Notes: generated by a model not told the origin, from the letters alone. Positions 14,321 to 26,519 are shown, counted from the first letter of the stretch. The stretch is 64,000 nucleotides of DNA from Temnopleurus reevesii (GCA_036244855.1 BQKZ01000678.1:1-64000); one strand, 5' to 3'. A program made the numbers and translations.

Positions 14321-17300
14321 CTTTGTCTCCTATTGACGCTGAGTTTCTTGTGTTACATTGATTGCTAGTTGATGATTGTAGCCGGTAATATGCCTTAGTT
14401 ACAATACAAGCATTTCCTATAGTGAGTCATCGCCCCTCATGCTGAACACTTCGACTTGTCTATATGTTAAAACACACGGAACATCTACAAGTAACTTATG
14501 CAGTGTCACATACAATTTTAATTTGTTTGCAAATTCCTCGCTCTTGGGGATTAAGGGGGGATTATTCCTCACTCATACACAAGACATGAAGTGTATTGAG
14601 GAGAGCATGAGGCGTTATGTTAGCGCATAATCCATCAAAAGATTTGTACTGTGTTTTATCTCATGAATGTACGCGTATAGTTAGAAGTCTCTTATGATTT
14701 AGACTGTTAAATCAGCAGATATTCCTTCATGAAGATTTTTGTAATGCCTATGAACTGGCGAGGAATAGGGATGAATGAAAATTGAGCAAACAATTTGATT
14801 TGAATTAAGGAAAAAGGATTTGGAATTGTCATGATTTACATTACAGTGTACACATCATGGGTTTTCTCAACAACGATCTAATGAAGGCCCCCTAATCTTC
14901 AACAAAAATATTCCTTTTTACACCACAGTGTATGAATTTTGTTACTGATGCAATTTTTTTTATATAAATTACGAGAATTATAGTTTGTTTACCAAAACTA
15001 TTCAGCATCAAGGGTTTCACGAAATGTAATATTTAAAAAAAATTGTCATTGACCTAGGAAGTTATAAATTTGAAGTTTGATACTGAACCCAGATGTTGTA
15101 CCTGCTATTATTAGCTTTGATATTAAACAATAAAACATATTGTATAAGTTACTTTGCAAAGTAGATGTAGCTTGGAGGTGTACTTTTCAGTTGTATGATC
15201 CTATACTAGGAACAAAATGTCCCTTTCACTTCTCCAGTTAATGTTATGACTAATGATCAAATTCATTGTCTTGTATTAGAAAAATATTTTGACCTTTATG
15301 TAGTTTACATGAGTACTGTACTGTGAAAAGTGAATTCTGTATTGTATGCAAAGCAGATCAAATTCCAAGGGGAAATACAATTTACTTTTATACAATACTA
15401 ACTCTAATCATATTACTCTCTCATTCGAAAAGTAGTTCTTGATCAGCAAATCATGTACATGTATATTGAAATAGGATTAATTTGTAATACAATTTACAGA
15501 TGCTTATCGTTTTAGAAACTTGTTGGGGAATATGTGTACCGTAGGTGTCCTTTTCTTGACATTTTCAAAGGAAGAATATCATGGAGCAGAGGCTTTTATT
15601 CACATCATTAGAAAAATAATAACCACTACTGCCTTGAAAAGGAGATTCACCATTTTAAGTGAAGATAGATCATAATGAACCTTACAAATGTATAGATTTG
15701 AAGTTCAAAATGACGCGGGAGATAACTATAAGCGGTTCAGTAAACCTCAATTACGATGGGATTGTCATATTTCTTCTGCTTTGAATTGAACTAGACTTGA
15801 CAGCTGTTTCTGTGGCATATTTAAAAAATGGGCGAGGAGGGGGAGAGAAATATTGGAGTTCTTTGTGCTAAGTGGTGTAGTTTAAACCTCTATGTGTAGA
15901 GGAAGGATTGACAACCACATATACCAGTGACGACTGGGTTTGGGAACAAAGGAATATCGCTTGGTAGTCGATTTGACCCACCTAAAATCATGAGTTCATT
16001 TCGGTTCAGTAACACAGCAGTAGGTTTCACTTAAAATGCCACATCATAAAGAGAAAGTGAGCGTTTATATTTGAATGTTTAGCTTCCTGTGGGAAGCCAG
16101 TCATAGGCTGGTGTAGACTTTAAAGTATTTGATGTGATATTCATAGTGACAAAGATATGAATAATTGCTTAAATTGTTGATTAATTGTTATTTTAGATGT
16201 ATATTATATGCATCCATCCTACTGTATCTATGGTACAGGGTTTTTTTCTGTTGTAAATAAGCATGAAGGAGAAAAGCTTGTACAATTTGAACCATCAACA
16301 GATTTTTTTAAACAAACTGATGCTGTCTTTAGGGTTCTCTTGTACTGTGTATTCCTAAAATATGAACTTGAAGAGAATTTGTCAATGAAGTGTTTAATGT
16401 TGATGGTTATTTTGGGGTGGATTCTCTATTCATGATGCTTTATCAAGCTGCTTTGGTGTATAAATGGACTTCCTCAATGTCTGGATCGATACAGGCATCC
16501 TGCTCACCTTCAAAGCAAGCTAAAAGAAGAGATGTAAACCAATGTAATAGACCCTTGTAATAAGTCTATGGAGAAGCAATATAGAGCAGAGAGGTGTAGC
16601 CATTTTATTATCTCTTCTCTTTCGCCCTTTCATGCACCAATCTACATACAATGTCACAAATCTTTGTGTGTGTATGAATATACATTGCAATGGGACATTG
16701 CATGTAATTCGGCAAGCCATCTGACTCATATTATAGCGAGAGAGTCTTCTTTGTAATGAAACTCTTTGTGTGTTTAATGGCATTAGCAGAATTTTCTCCC
16801 TCCGACTCTTATATATTTTTTTTTTCTACCTCTCGTTTTGCCTCTCTCTCTCTTGCTCTCTGTCAAGGAGGAACCTTTGGAGCATGCCATATGTGGGCTT
16901 CCAATACTCTGCGAGTTGCACATTTGCATAACTGTGATTGATTTCTGCTCGGAGATTGGTGGACATTTTGCTATTAAACCACACCTTATCCCATGTCGTA
17001 GTCGACATTAGATTACAGACTCTCTCTCTCTCGAGCTCTCTATGGGACCCCAAGAAAACGGGCTGTAATGATAATAAGACTGTGACGTGATGATGATTTA
17101 GAGGATACAGAGAGCAGTTGCTCTTTGATAGAGAGTGAAAGGTGCTCTGGTGTTTGAACATGAACGTGGAACAACAAGATTTGCCCTTTTGAATACCAAT
17201 GCCCATGCAGTAACAAGGTATTGTAAGCCATGTTAAAACCCTTTGAGGGGCTCCTCAATGGAAAGTGAATTGTCTCCAATTGTCTACCTCTGAAATTTTG

Positions 17301-19023
17301 AATGAAACCATGTACTCTTCTGATTGCTCTCTATTGATTTCATCTTTGGTTTATGTATTAGATCCAAGTAGGCCATACATTATAAGATGTTAAGTTTTTC
17401 ACTTTTTTGGTTGTTCTTAGAAGCCCAAAGAATAGGCTTCCTGTGGTGTGTTTAAGACTTCCAAGGAGTATTAACGCACATCAGTTGGTTGTATTTCTTT
17501 CTAACAAAACATGCTTCAAACTAAGAACTCGGTTGAATAACTATTTACAATATTGACAAATTCACCTTAGGTGAGAGGTGATGGTTTTGGTGATGGTTAA
17601 GAGAAATTTAGTGAAAATGTTGTCACACCAATTGACCCTTTTTAATCCATTGAGTTATAAGGGATATCACAGTTCACTTGGCAAAACAAATGCCAAAATC
17701 TTTAAACCACATATTTTGAATGAATATTGGTGAATATAATGAATAAGATTATTCAAGCGCTGGGTTCAATGTCAAAGTCTGGTATTTATGTTGCCATACA
17801 TTGTAGTATAAAGTAGTATCATTCCAAAACCTGATACATATGTAGAGCTTTTCATCATGAATGCTAATATTTGAGAAATCACGATTTTTATCACTTCACT
17901 GCCTTCCTATCTATTTGAAATTTCTCCACTGCTAATTATCCCCTTTTCCCTCTCTATTCTCTCTGCTTCTAACTGCTATAAAGGTCAGATAATGACTACG
18001 CCCTGATTCGTTTGAGTCTAGATTTAGGATGACAGCAATCGTTTGTATTCTTCATTTGATGCGCATTTCGGGTTTCCGTCCACTTGCACACGAGCAATTA
18101 TTCAAATCAGGGTTGAGCGCCCCAAGGCTGTGCTTTACCCTCATGGCCGCATCATGCAAGCAGTTCGGTCAATTAAAATATAGATTTCCATCTTTTGAAC
18201 TCCATTCCTGCTGCATAAACAGACCTTTTTTCCCCCTTCAATCTTCAGCTTTCTCTGCAGTAGATGAGTAGTGATATTTGGAATAAAGAGAAGGAAGATT
18301 AAATCACAGTTCGTGATGAATTATATTTTTTTCATCCATGAACATATATATGAATGAGAGATGCAAAAGATATCTGATTGAATATAGATTGAGTGAAAAC
18401 ATGAACATTTTGGGTAATAGGTAACAATGACTTTGTAAAGCCAATATACAAGTATACTGCAGTACATATAGATTAGATTAATATCAATATCAATGATTAT
18501 ATTAGAAGTGAAATTAGAAAATATATTGTATTTTATTCTCTTTGTGTTCCTGGAAAAATTATGAATTCTATAGACTCTCCAATAGACCATCACTCATTAA
18601 GGAAAAATCATGTCTTTTTAGTATATTTTGGGGTATAAATCTGGGTTACAGATATGAGAATAAACCTGACTGGAAGATTCAAACAAATGAATTGTTTGTG
18701 CAAATCAATAGAAAGAGATATTTCTTTTCTTTAAATTCAACGCTTATGAACAAAAAAGGTTTTTGATTGTGATTTTCTTAAGCAATTATTGCTCTCCTAA
18801 TTAGTGAAGCATCTGCAGCCATACGTCATGAAAGTCGAATTTGAAGATTCAGATATTGACGTAAGCTGCAATTTATCTGGACGCCTTTACCGTATGAAAC
18901 CGTATGAAATCTAGATAAATTTAATTGTTGGAATGCAAAATTTATCACTTGATATTTATTTCTCATGACATGTCTTTAAGAACATCAATTTAATTGTTTT
19001 TTTTTTTTGTTTTTCTGTTTCAG

Positions 19024-19106
19024 TATGGAGCCAGCTGAGAGCTCTGCCCCTAAGAGTCCAGCAGGACTGGCAGGGGCAGGTTTCTTCGATTCCGCACATC
19101 TCTTCG
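19024..19106 (+). CDS. BAZ2B: BAZ2-like exon 2: start codon and residues 1-27
   Basis: The exon begins after a T-rich tract and TTTCAG. The ATG is at 19025-19027, one base into the exon, and 27 codons (MEPAESSAPKSP..., ending DSAHLF) plus one base run to the donor GTAAGT at 19107. The short acidic and Ser/Pro N-terminus resembles the start of vertebrate BAZ2B (MESGE..., with HLF further on), though the match is too short to prove homology alone. I chose this start because it is the first ATG after the acceptor and because the downstream phase (1) matches the next exon. The product is a nuclear chromatin-remodelling subunit. Confidence 0.72.
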
Positions 19107-19116
19107 GTAAGTCCCA

Positions 19117-19760
19117 TTATCATTGTTGTCATCATCTTCATCATTATTATCATCATCATCATCATCCTTTATCCTCTCTCCATCTCCTTCTCATTCTCCT
19201 ATTGCTCGTCCTCCTGTTCCTCCTTCTTTATCATCTGATCCTTCTCCTCCTGCTTCTATTCCGTCTCCACCTCCTTGCTCCTTCTCCTCCTCCTGTTCCT
19301 CCTCGTCCTTCTTGCCCTCCCCATCCTCATCCTTCTTTCCTGCCAATTTCTCTTCCTCTTCTTCTTTCTCCTCTTCTTCTTGTTATTGTTCTTGTTCGTC
19401 TTGTTCTAGTTCTTGTTCTTCTTGGTTTTTCTTCTCTTTCTTCTTCTTGTTCTTCATTTTGTTTTTCTTCTTGCGCCTCGCGCCTTGAGCACTCGGCAGA
19501 GTGGATACGTGCGCTATATAAATTGCATCTATTCTTCTTCTTCTTCTTCTCCTTCTCTTTCTTCTTTTTCTTCTTTTAATCAACCTCTGTATCCTCCACC
19601 TTCTCCTCCACCATCTCATCATCTTCATCATTACTACTATTTTTCTTCTTCTTTTGATCATTATACTCGTATCATCATCTTCATCATTAGCAACATCAAA
19701 AACAACACTGTCACCAACATTATCATCCTCACTACTATTTTCATCATGAGCATTATATAA
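19117..19760. repeat. CAT, then TCC/TTC polypyrimidine microsatellite
   Basis: The + strand is (CAT)n near 19130-19170, then almost pure pyrimidine (TCC, CTT, TTC) to about 19590, then mixed CAT/TTC to 19760. It begins 10 bases after the exon 2 donor. Embedded at about 19478-19527 is a non-pyrimidine insert ending GCGCTATATAAAT, matching the tail of the LINE fragments at 541-600 and 22716-22760. Confidence 0.88.
19478..19527 (+). mobile_element. Retroposon tail remnant inside the pyrimidine tract
   Basis: A short insert with GCGCCTTGAGCACTCGGC and then GCGCTATATAAAT, followed by TTC repeats. The last part matches the 3' tails of the two LINE fragments in this window. It is too short to classify further. 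Confidence 0.4.
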
Positions 19761-20084
19761 GTTATCGTCTTCAATAATGTCATCATATTTTGATAATGAC
19801 ACATATTTTCTGTGAATGACGCTATCATTCATGAATTGCCTTTGGAGATAAATATTACCATGTTATCTCAAAATGACACCATGAATGGATTGTTATGTAA
19901 ATGATAAGAAATGAAATGAGTTAGGCGGCGAATTGAGAAAAATATAATGATCACCAATGCAAGAGCTCAACAAAGTAATCTCTACATTTACATTGTAAAT
20001 ACATCTATGCGATTGGGAAATGAGTCAACATTGTTAGTCTTCCCTCTGATATGAAAGTCTGAATCAACATGAAGATTATTACGA

Positions 20085-20142
20085 TCCCCTTACCCCCGCA
20101 CCTCCCCACCCCATCCCCTCCCCACCTGTCCCCCTCCCTTCT
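20085..20142. repeat. C-rich low-complexity tract
   Basis: Runs of four or five C separated by one or two bases (CCCC, CCCCC, CCTCCCC and similar). The opposite strand is G-rich and has four or more G-tracts, so it could form a G-quadruplex. No function can be assigned from sequence. Confidence 0.6.
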
Positions 20143-21017
20143 GCACCATTATAAGCTATCAAGTGCAAAACATATCTCATTCCAATCCAATCGCATTTCT
20201 CTAGCAGCTTGTTTTTTATCTCTTTGTTGAAAGCTAAATGGCATTATGCGGAGAGCAACGTGTGACGCAAGCTTTTGCATGGCAATGGCAGTCCAAATGT
20301 CAAAGTGGTGCACAATCCATTTGCAAGTACAATATAGAATGTATGATTGAATTGAAGTAGATAAACAATTTACTGATGTGAATTCAAGATAGACAAGTCT
20401 CTTGTGTGTATGAGTGTGTGTACACCAGCGCACGTAAGCGGAGATGGTATTTCATGTGACAGGACTGAATATTTCAATTTGGGTTTCAGTCAATATTTAT
20501 TAGGGAGAAAATAAAGAGCTTCGATGCTCCTTTTCCACGAGACTTTGAGATATCTTACCAATAGCTACACACATTGAACATGTTCATGATATCTTATAAT
20601 CTGATTTTTCAATGAATAGATTTTTTGAAGTCCAATTGCATTCAGTACGATGTCGTATGCAAACAATTCAAAATTGACCTTTTGATTTTTAAATGCCACA
20701 ATGCTTACACAAAAGTGTTATTTTTCATGCGTCAAAGAAACTGGAGTATTTATTTATATATTCATAGGAATGACATTTGGTGGTATCATTGGTTTGAATA
20801 AGAATTTGCTCTAAGCATAAAAAGAAAAGTTGAAAAGCATTATAAAACATGATCAATAATATACAAAAATGGCTATTTTATTTGCCATATAAGCACACAT
20901 TCCTAATGCTATTTCCCTATTACAGTTTTAATGTTTTTTGGTCGTTTTTTTCTTGAAGTTGGTATAGTGTTGTGTTGGAAACATGTGTCATCATCTGATC
21001 ACTGATATGTTAAATAA

Positions 21018-21150
21018 TTTCCCATTCATTTCTGATTGTTTCAAGGAATAATTCTCACTTTTTACTTATTTTTTTTCCTCAGCCGCACATTCACTGTTTG
21101 CTGCAGCTGCTGCAGCAGCGACCGCTCACCAGCCAAGACCAGTTTCAATG
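21018..21150 (+). pseudogene. Tandem duplicate of the exon 3 acceptor and 5' end, with stop
   Basis: A 133-base unit is repeated: 21018-21150 matches 21151-21283. Each copy carries a TTTCTGATTGTTT leader, a pyrimidine tract, an AG and then a GCACAT...CTGCAGCTGC coding start. In the upstream copy the AG is at 21081-21082. Read in the phase of exon 2 it gives AAHSLF, an Ala run and HQPRP, then TAA at 21160-21162. Its reading diverges from the true exon after the Ala run because of a small deletion. It is either a dead exon start or a poison splice site that would trigger transcript decay. Confidence 0.75.
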
Positions 21151-21215
21151 ATTTACCATTAATTTCTGATTGTTTTGAGGAATTATTCTGATTTTTTACT
21201 TACTTTTTCCCTTAG

Positions 21216-21416
21216 CGGCACATCCACTCTTCGCTGCAGCTGCCGCAGCGGCCCACCCCTCCACCAGCCAAGACCAGTTTTCCATGACCCACATGCCCAG
21301 TGCCTTCTCCATGTTTGGGGCACACCCTGCATTCTCTTCCCATCTCATGGGGGCGGAGTTCGGAGGACTCGGGTCGCTACGGCCGACTGCTTCGCCACTT
21401 GGTGCTTCCACTTCAG
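21216..21416 (+). CDS. BAZ2B: BAZ2-like exon 3: residues 28-94, EFGGLG segment
   Basis: The exon follows TTTTTCCCTTAG and ends at a GTTTGT donor; phases are 1 in and 1 out. It encodes AAHPLF, a run of seven Ala, then FSMFGAHPAFSSHLMGAEF and GGLGSLRPTASPLG. Human BAZ2B has the same order near its N-terminus (SAFPMVSHPVFG ... SEFGGLGTLGTP), and this is the best N-terminal evidence for the BAZ2B-like assignment. The segment is otherwise low-complexity and probably disordered. The donor has T at +3, a weak form. The coding part is distinctly GC-richer than the flanking introns. The 133-base duplicate immediately upstream offers a competing acceptor. Confidence 0.9.
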
Positions 21417-21434
21417 GTTTGTTTTACGATCATT

Positions 21435-21474
21435 TTGCTTGTTTGTTTGTTTGCTTGTTTGTTTGCTTGTTTGT
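21435..21474. repeat. (TTTG/CTTG)n microsatellite
   Basis: About ten tandem TTTG or CTTG units begin 19 bases after the exon 3 donor. Confidence 0.85.
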
Positions 21475-22715
21475 ATTGTATTTAAACGTGATTAAACATG
21501 TTTTTTGTTCTTTGTTTTGATTTGTCTTTTCTTCCATTTTTTCCCTCATTTATGGTTTATATTGATGCTTGTTATTTCATTTTTCTTTTAAATGATGAGA
21601 AGGGGGTGGCTGGATGAGAAAGATCAATATGATTTGACATGATATGATACAATTTGATTTATTTCTTTTAATTCATTTATCTCATGATTTATTTTATTAC
21701 AGATAAATTGAATTTGCAAAGACAATAAAAACAAAGAATAATTAGAAACAAAACCAGATCAATTCATATCCAATGCATAAAGATTTGCATGAAATAATTG
21801 TTCTTGCATTAGAGTAAATTATGACAAAATTTAGCACCAGTTTTTTGAAAAATGACTAGGATATAGACTGAACAAATATTTCAGATTCAAATGCATGATT
21901 TTTATGACACTCAGCTATTGGCTGAAAGTCTCTCACCAGCAGAAAAACATCATGCATATTCATGATGTAACATTACCCAATTGGCTCTGTGCCATGGCTG
22001 CCCCGGCCAATCAATGGCCGGGCTTCCCCTGCAACCATAGCAACCGATAGTAGATGGCCTGAAATAGATTCCCAGGGAGTGAGGTGCAGGAGTAGAGTGT
22101 GTGTGAGTGGACGTGTGTGGGTGGGTTCTAAGTTCAATGACCTATCCGTGTGCTCGATGCATGTGTGTGCGTCTGTGGTGTGGGTGTGTGTGAATGAGCT
22201 AGTCTGCTGGGGAAGCATGAATGAGTGAGCGTGTTTGGCACTTTGCGGAATTGAAAGAGCCACAGCTGATTTGAACTAGTCTACCTCGCAGACTCAACTG
22301 TGCAATGGAGTAAGTATTTGCGTGTGCCATTTACATTCTGCACTGTAGTGATTTACCATCAGCAGGGTTGGAAATCGTGACATGTTAGGCGTGTGCTATT
22401 ATTTCCTGACCCATTTTTTAGTTTTCAAATTCCAATATGATAGCAGGAATTGTAGACAGGAAGCCTGATAGCCTGTCCGTAAATCCCCTTTGAGAAATAT
22501 TTGGCAAGTGAAATTCAAGTTCAAGGGACGATCATTCCTGATTGTCTTTATTATGTTGAGATATTCAGCTACAGTGTGAGCCAGAAAGACGTGTTACCTG
22601 TTATCACTATAAAAACTCAGAGCAATTTTGTAGATATGATCCAGTGATCCACTGTGATCAAAATTGTCCTGAGGTTAATAGTGATAACACATAAGCAAGG
22701 AGTTCTGACTTGCAC

Positions 22716-22890
22716 AATAATAATAATAATAATAATACTTATATAGCGCAGAAACTATATTGATATATTTTACTGTGCTTAAAGACTCTTAATTAAAGTA
22801 AAGACATGAGTGGTAAAGTAGACTTATTATAATAGCGTGTTAAAGAGATATGTTTTAAGCTTTGATTTGAATGCGTTTAGTGACAATAAA
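22716..22890 (-). mobile_element. Truncated LINE 3' end, minus strand
   Basis: On the minus strand this reads SLNAFKSKLKTYLFNTLL and a stop, the C-terminal reverse-transcriptase signature, followed by a short 3' UTR, GCGCTATATAAGT and an (ATT)n tail, which appears as (AAT)n at 22716-22737 on the + strand. It is the same kind of element as at 241-675, in opposite orientation and also 5'-truncated. Confidence 0.72.
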
Positions 22891-23348
22891 TTTATTCAGA
22901 AATTATGAAACATGAGCATGAAAAGAGGTGCATGGCATGCGTAAATAACATTTTATAATTAGAGCTTCATTAGAGGTCCATGTTTGATAAACATTAATTT
23001 TCCCCTCAGATTACTTTTCATCTATGTTTGATTGGAATAGACCACATTACAGGAAGTTGGTAGATTATAGATTGTAGATTCATACTTTATCTGACAAGAC
23101 AATCGCTGATCAGAATTTCCATGGATGAAAGTAACAAGAATCTAATACTTCCTTCCAGGGCATTGTTCAGATTTATTTCGGTAGACAAAAACCATACTCT
23201 AAAAGAAAAAAAAATGATTGTGTAGAAGAATACGCAAATTAAATCCAAACTTGTGAAGTTGCAAATTTTGATGTGAAAAGAAAGATAACATTGCTGTTGC
23301 ATGAATATAATTAACTCAATCATGGTGTAAATAAATTAACACAGCATG

Positions 23349-23374
23349 AATCATAGAGGGTTACCCTCTATGCA
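23349..23374. other. Perfect short hairpin
   Basis: CATAGAGGG, TTA, CCCTCTATG forms a 9-bp stem with a 3-base loop, flanked on both sides by the direct repeat CATGAAT. No known element is recognised. Confidence 0.4.
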
Positions 23375-23962
23375 TGAATCAATTCCCATCTAGAATTAAC
23401 AATCTTTTCTCAGTTTTTATTTATCAGAAGTTTTTGTATTGGGTCTTCTCTCACGCATGTTTGTTTCCAGAACAAAATTTGCAGTTTAATGAGCAAACTG
23501 TAGTGAATGTCTGTTGGTAAAAAAAAACAAAGCTGATGGATGGAGTGATTTGTAATGCATGCATATCACTTTGGGAAGACAAACCGTCATTATTCATAAT
23601 TTTAAAGGGCTGATGAGAAGAATTGTCTTTTGTTCATTTTGTTCATTTGTATTGTTTAAAATATAATGTGTTTTCTTTGAGAGTAGTTTAATGATATAGA
23701 TTTAGTAGAAAATGGAAAATGGTTGAATTCATATAAATTATTCCAAAGGAAAAAAAGAATAATTTGGAATCTTGACACTTCAGTTGGAGGAATGGAAATT
23801 TAGAATATCATCTCCATATGGGCTATTATAGAAATTAAACTGAATCACGATTACTAATATTTACATCAAATGCTGTCATGTTCATGTTTTGTCTACTAAA
23901 CCAGTGCATTCTTACTAATATTTTTTTTTCTTCTCCTCCTTATATTTTATTTCCTTTTCTAG

Positions 23963-24016
23963 TCCCAGGATGGCCGTTTGAGGCCAGTGCTCAATTGTAT
24001 AACCTGGCAAATTTAG
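23963..24016 (+). CDS. BAZ2B: BAZ2-like exon 4 (candidate cassette): residues 95-112
   Basis: Fifty-four bases preceded by a long pyrimidine tract and TTTCTAG, and followed by GTGATT. It is phase 1 at both ends, so inclusion or skipping keeps the frame. It encodes VPGWPFEASAQLYNLANL. Support is the excellent acceptor, the open frame in the required phase and the symmetric length; the sequence itself I do not recognise. The donor is weak (no purine-AG at +3 to +5), which fits optional inclusion. It could be a chance intronic match. Confidence 0.55.
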   Translation, partial: SQDGRLRPVLNCITWQI

Positions 24017-26160
24017 GTGATTACTTCACATTCATACTGAAATTACAGAAATGCATTCTTTTTTTTTCATTTTCTGTTTTTCGTAGCAAGCTGAACTCTT
24101 TCTTTTGGAATGGCTATACTGTATAGATGTGTTTTCCTGGTTGACTTTCCTTTTATATTGAGTTTATTTTCCTTTGCGTAGATGCAGTTTTTGAAAGTGC
24201 TATAATTTTGGTCACTTTTTTCTTCAAATTTGCTGAATGTTCAGCCTTGAAATGTAGTATTTTTTATCGATTAGAAAGAATTTTGCACCCCTTTTTATTT
24301 TTTGTGTTCATGCTATAGAAGTAGGAAAAAATGCAAGCATTTCTTTTGATACACTGTAAGTGTGATACTATCACTGAATGCAAGTGATTACGAGTATTTT
24401 GTTTGATTGCCCCTTCTTTCTTTCCCCATCTCTTTATTTTTATGGTTTTTCTAGATTTTTTTCTCTTTAATAATTGTTTGCCTGCTCGTGAGTCCTCTCT
24501 TTTTCTCACTTTTTCCCTTTTGCCTTTATCTCATTTTGTATTTTGTAGTAATTAGTTTAATTGGTGTACATGTAGATGTTTTTATCTATGTTTTCTATTG
24601 AAGTGTTGTGTTTCAGCTAAATGTCTCGCAGGCTTTCACTCTTTTCTAGCCGGGTTTAATAATTTGTATAATGTAGCTCATGTATTGTAAGCTCAAATAG
24701 TGCACTGCTTTTATTAGATTTTGCAACGTAATAGCTTAGCATGGTGATTGTTGAGTGATTTTGTATTGGATTAGATGTCTTGTTCATGTGACTTTTGATG
24801 ATTTGAATGGAAATTTACATTTTGTAATCTCATGCATGCTGAGAATTTCCTAGAATCGGCCGCGCTCAAGATAGAAAATATTCCTATTCTTTGTCCTCAC
24901 CTTTTGAATGTGAATTTACATATTATTTGCAGGGATGATTTTCTTTTATTTTTAGTTGTACATGCAAGAATGATCAGTTAAAAACAAATAATGAAGCACA
25001 ATAAATCACTCATCAGAATTTCATATACCTGTACATGTACATGCCCTTTCACCTATATAATAATATATTTGCATAGTAATTGATAGTTAATATAGATAAT
25101 AGACAAGCATAAGATAAATCATGGGTTTGGTATCCAGAGCGTAACCTCGTGCTACTTACGATAAAATGTTCACATCAGTTTTGAATTCTTTTCCCAAATT
25201 CAATATAAATTTGTTGTGATCATTATGTATAAAAAGTTCAGCTTACGTTCTCATTGCTATGCCAATCATATTTTTTTGTGTGTGCATTTTTATTTGATAA
25301 TGATCTACATTTGTAGTTGCTAGTTTTCCTAACTTACAGGAAAAAAATAATCATTACATTATTAAACAGATGTATAGATACAACGCATACATGCATATGC
25401 ACATGTACATCCCTTTTATCATGATCCCCTCAACTCTTTCTCAGTGATCTTTTCTTCGAAACTAAGAAATAAACCAAGATTAAAGGATAAAAAATATCTG
25501 ATGACAGCCCCAAGAAATTCCTTGATTCAGTATTTCTTCTCCGACGAGATCATTTTGAAAGATAACTATTGGAGAAAGCTTTTTTTTGGTGCAACGAATT
25601 CAAGATTTTGGATATCCGCTCCAAGCGGTATGATATTCATACATGTATGCATGAAGGGCATGCTGTCTTGATCGTTGTCAGTATATATTTTTAAGTGTCG
25701 GTATGTGGAGAGGAAAAATGAAGGAGCATAGAAAATGAGAAATATCATTTTTAGTCTGGTTGTGTGTGAGAGGGAGATAGGGACACTATCCTGTGAGTCA
25801 TAGGGATAATATTTCCAGTTGTACCATCTGTCACAAATAAATATAGTTTCATCCTGATTCATTATGTAGTGTAGTGCTTAGGATTTGCCTATATTGTGAT
25901 GATGGGTGTTTTCTGAGACTTGTTGTTCCCATTTATCAAATACCTTTTCAGAGTTGAGATTTTTGGGGAAATGCCCACATGTTTTTAAGTAGATAGACCT
26001 GTATATTGGTGGGGAATTCTAATCATTTTCAAGGAGAAATTTATGTTTTTATCCACTTCTAATCTTAGTGTAGTAGGCCTACAGTTTTCTGGTACTGTAC
26101 TTCTGGACCTACTTTGGTGAAGGTTGTGGTCCCATTCTGTGTTAAATACCTGTCCAGAGT

Positions 26161-26201
26161 TTAGATTTTTTTTTTGTGTGTGTGTGTGGGGGGGGGGGGG
26201 G
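26161..26201. repeat. Poly-T, (GT)n and G14 run
   Basis: T9, then (GT)n, then 14 consecutive G. This is one of several homopolymer G or C runs in the window, with 26520-26535, 35140-35149, 35466-35475 and 51414-51424. Such runs are prone to length error in assembly. Confidence 0.9.
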
Positions 26202-26519
26202 TGCCCCCATCTTTATTCTTTATTTTCAATCTTGTGATTGGGTTAATTTAATAAGAATTTACCCTCTTCAAACAAAACTCTTACATGTGCTTGAGATTCA
26301 ATTAATTGCAATTTTTCTAAATGGTAAATTTGCACATTAAACCTGCAGGATACCATGTAGGCCTACAGTAATTGAATTTGGTGTATTTTAATGGTTAATG
26401 TATCATTATGAATACTTTATACTCCTTTGACGTTTTTACAGTAGATTAAACAATACAATGTACATCCAGCTGAATATAAAAAAGCGTGCATTGTCTATGT
26501 TGCTTCAGATACTTTTCTC

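Larger units (their letters stand above)
3125..19023 (+). other. BAZ2B: Putative intron 1 (5' UTR intron), about 15.9 kb
   Basis: AT-rich DNA with no coding exon that I can support. It holds a 166-bp satellite array (4660-5490), a 21-bp tandem repeat (14271-14320) and short CT runs near 10661, 16840 and 17020. Less AT-rich patches at 8830-9250, 10500-11060 and 18000-18270 may be regulatory. A 139-codon open frame at 3227-3646 and one of 125 codons at 12180-12557 lack recognisable domains and coding-like composition. The intron ends in a long T-rich tract and CAG at 19021-19023. If the first exon is elsewhere, this span is partly upstream sequence. Confidence 0.5.
19107..21215 (+). other. BAZ2B: Intron 2
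   Basis: It starts with a roughly 640-base pyrimidine-rich microsatellite (19117-19760), then ordinary AT-rich sequence, a C-rich patch at 20085-20142, and near the end a duplicated copy of the next exon's acceptor (21018-21150). Long open frames at 19007-19579 and on the opposite strand at 19383-19832 are products of the low-complexity tract. Confidence 0.7.
21417..23962 (+). other. BAZ2B: Intron 3
   Basis: It contains a (TTTG)n run at 21435-21474, a GT-rich stretch at 22080-22200, a minus-strand LINE 3' end at 22716-22890 and a small hairpin at 23349-23374. The rest is AT-rich with no exon that I can support. Confidence 0.65.

Noticed and set aside
19007..19579. 190-codon open frame rich in His, Leu, Ser and Phe
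   Set aside because: Only its first 28 codons overlap real exon 2; the rest is read through a pyrimidine microsatellite after a strong donor.
19383..19832. 149-codon minus-strand frame rich in Arg, Lys and Glu
   Set aside because: Antisense of the TTC/TCC tract; low-complexity translation only.
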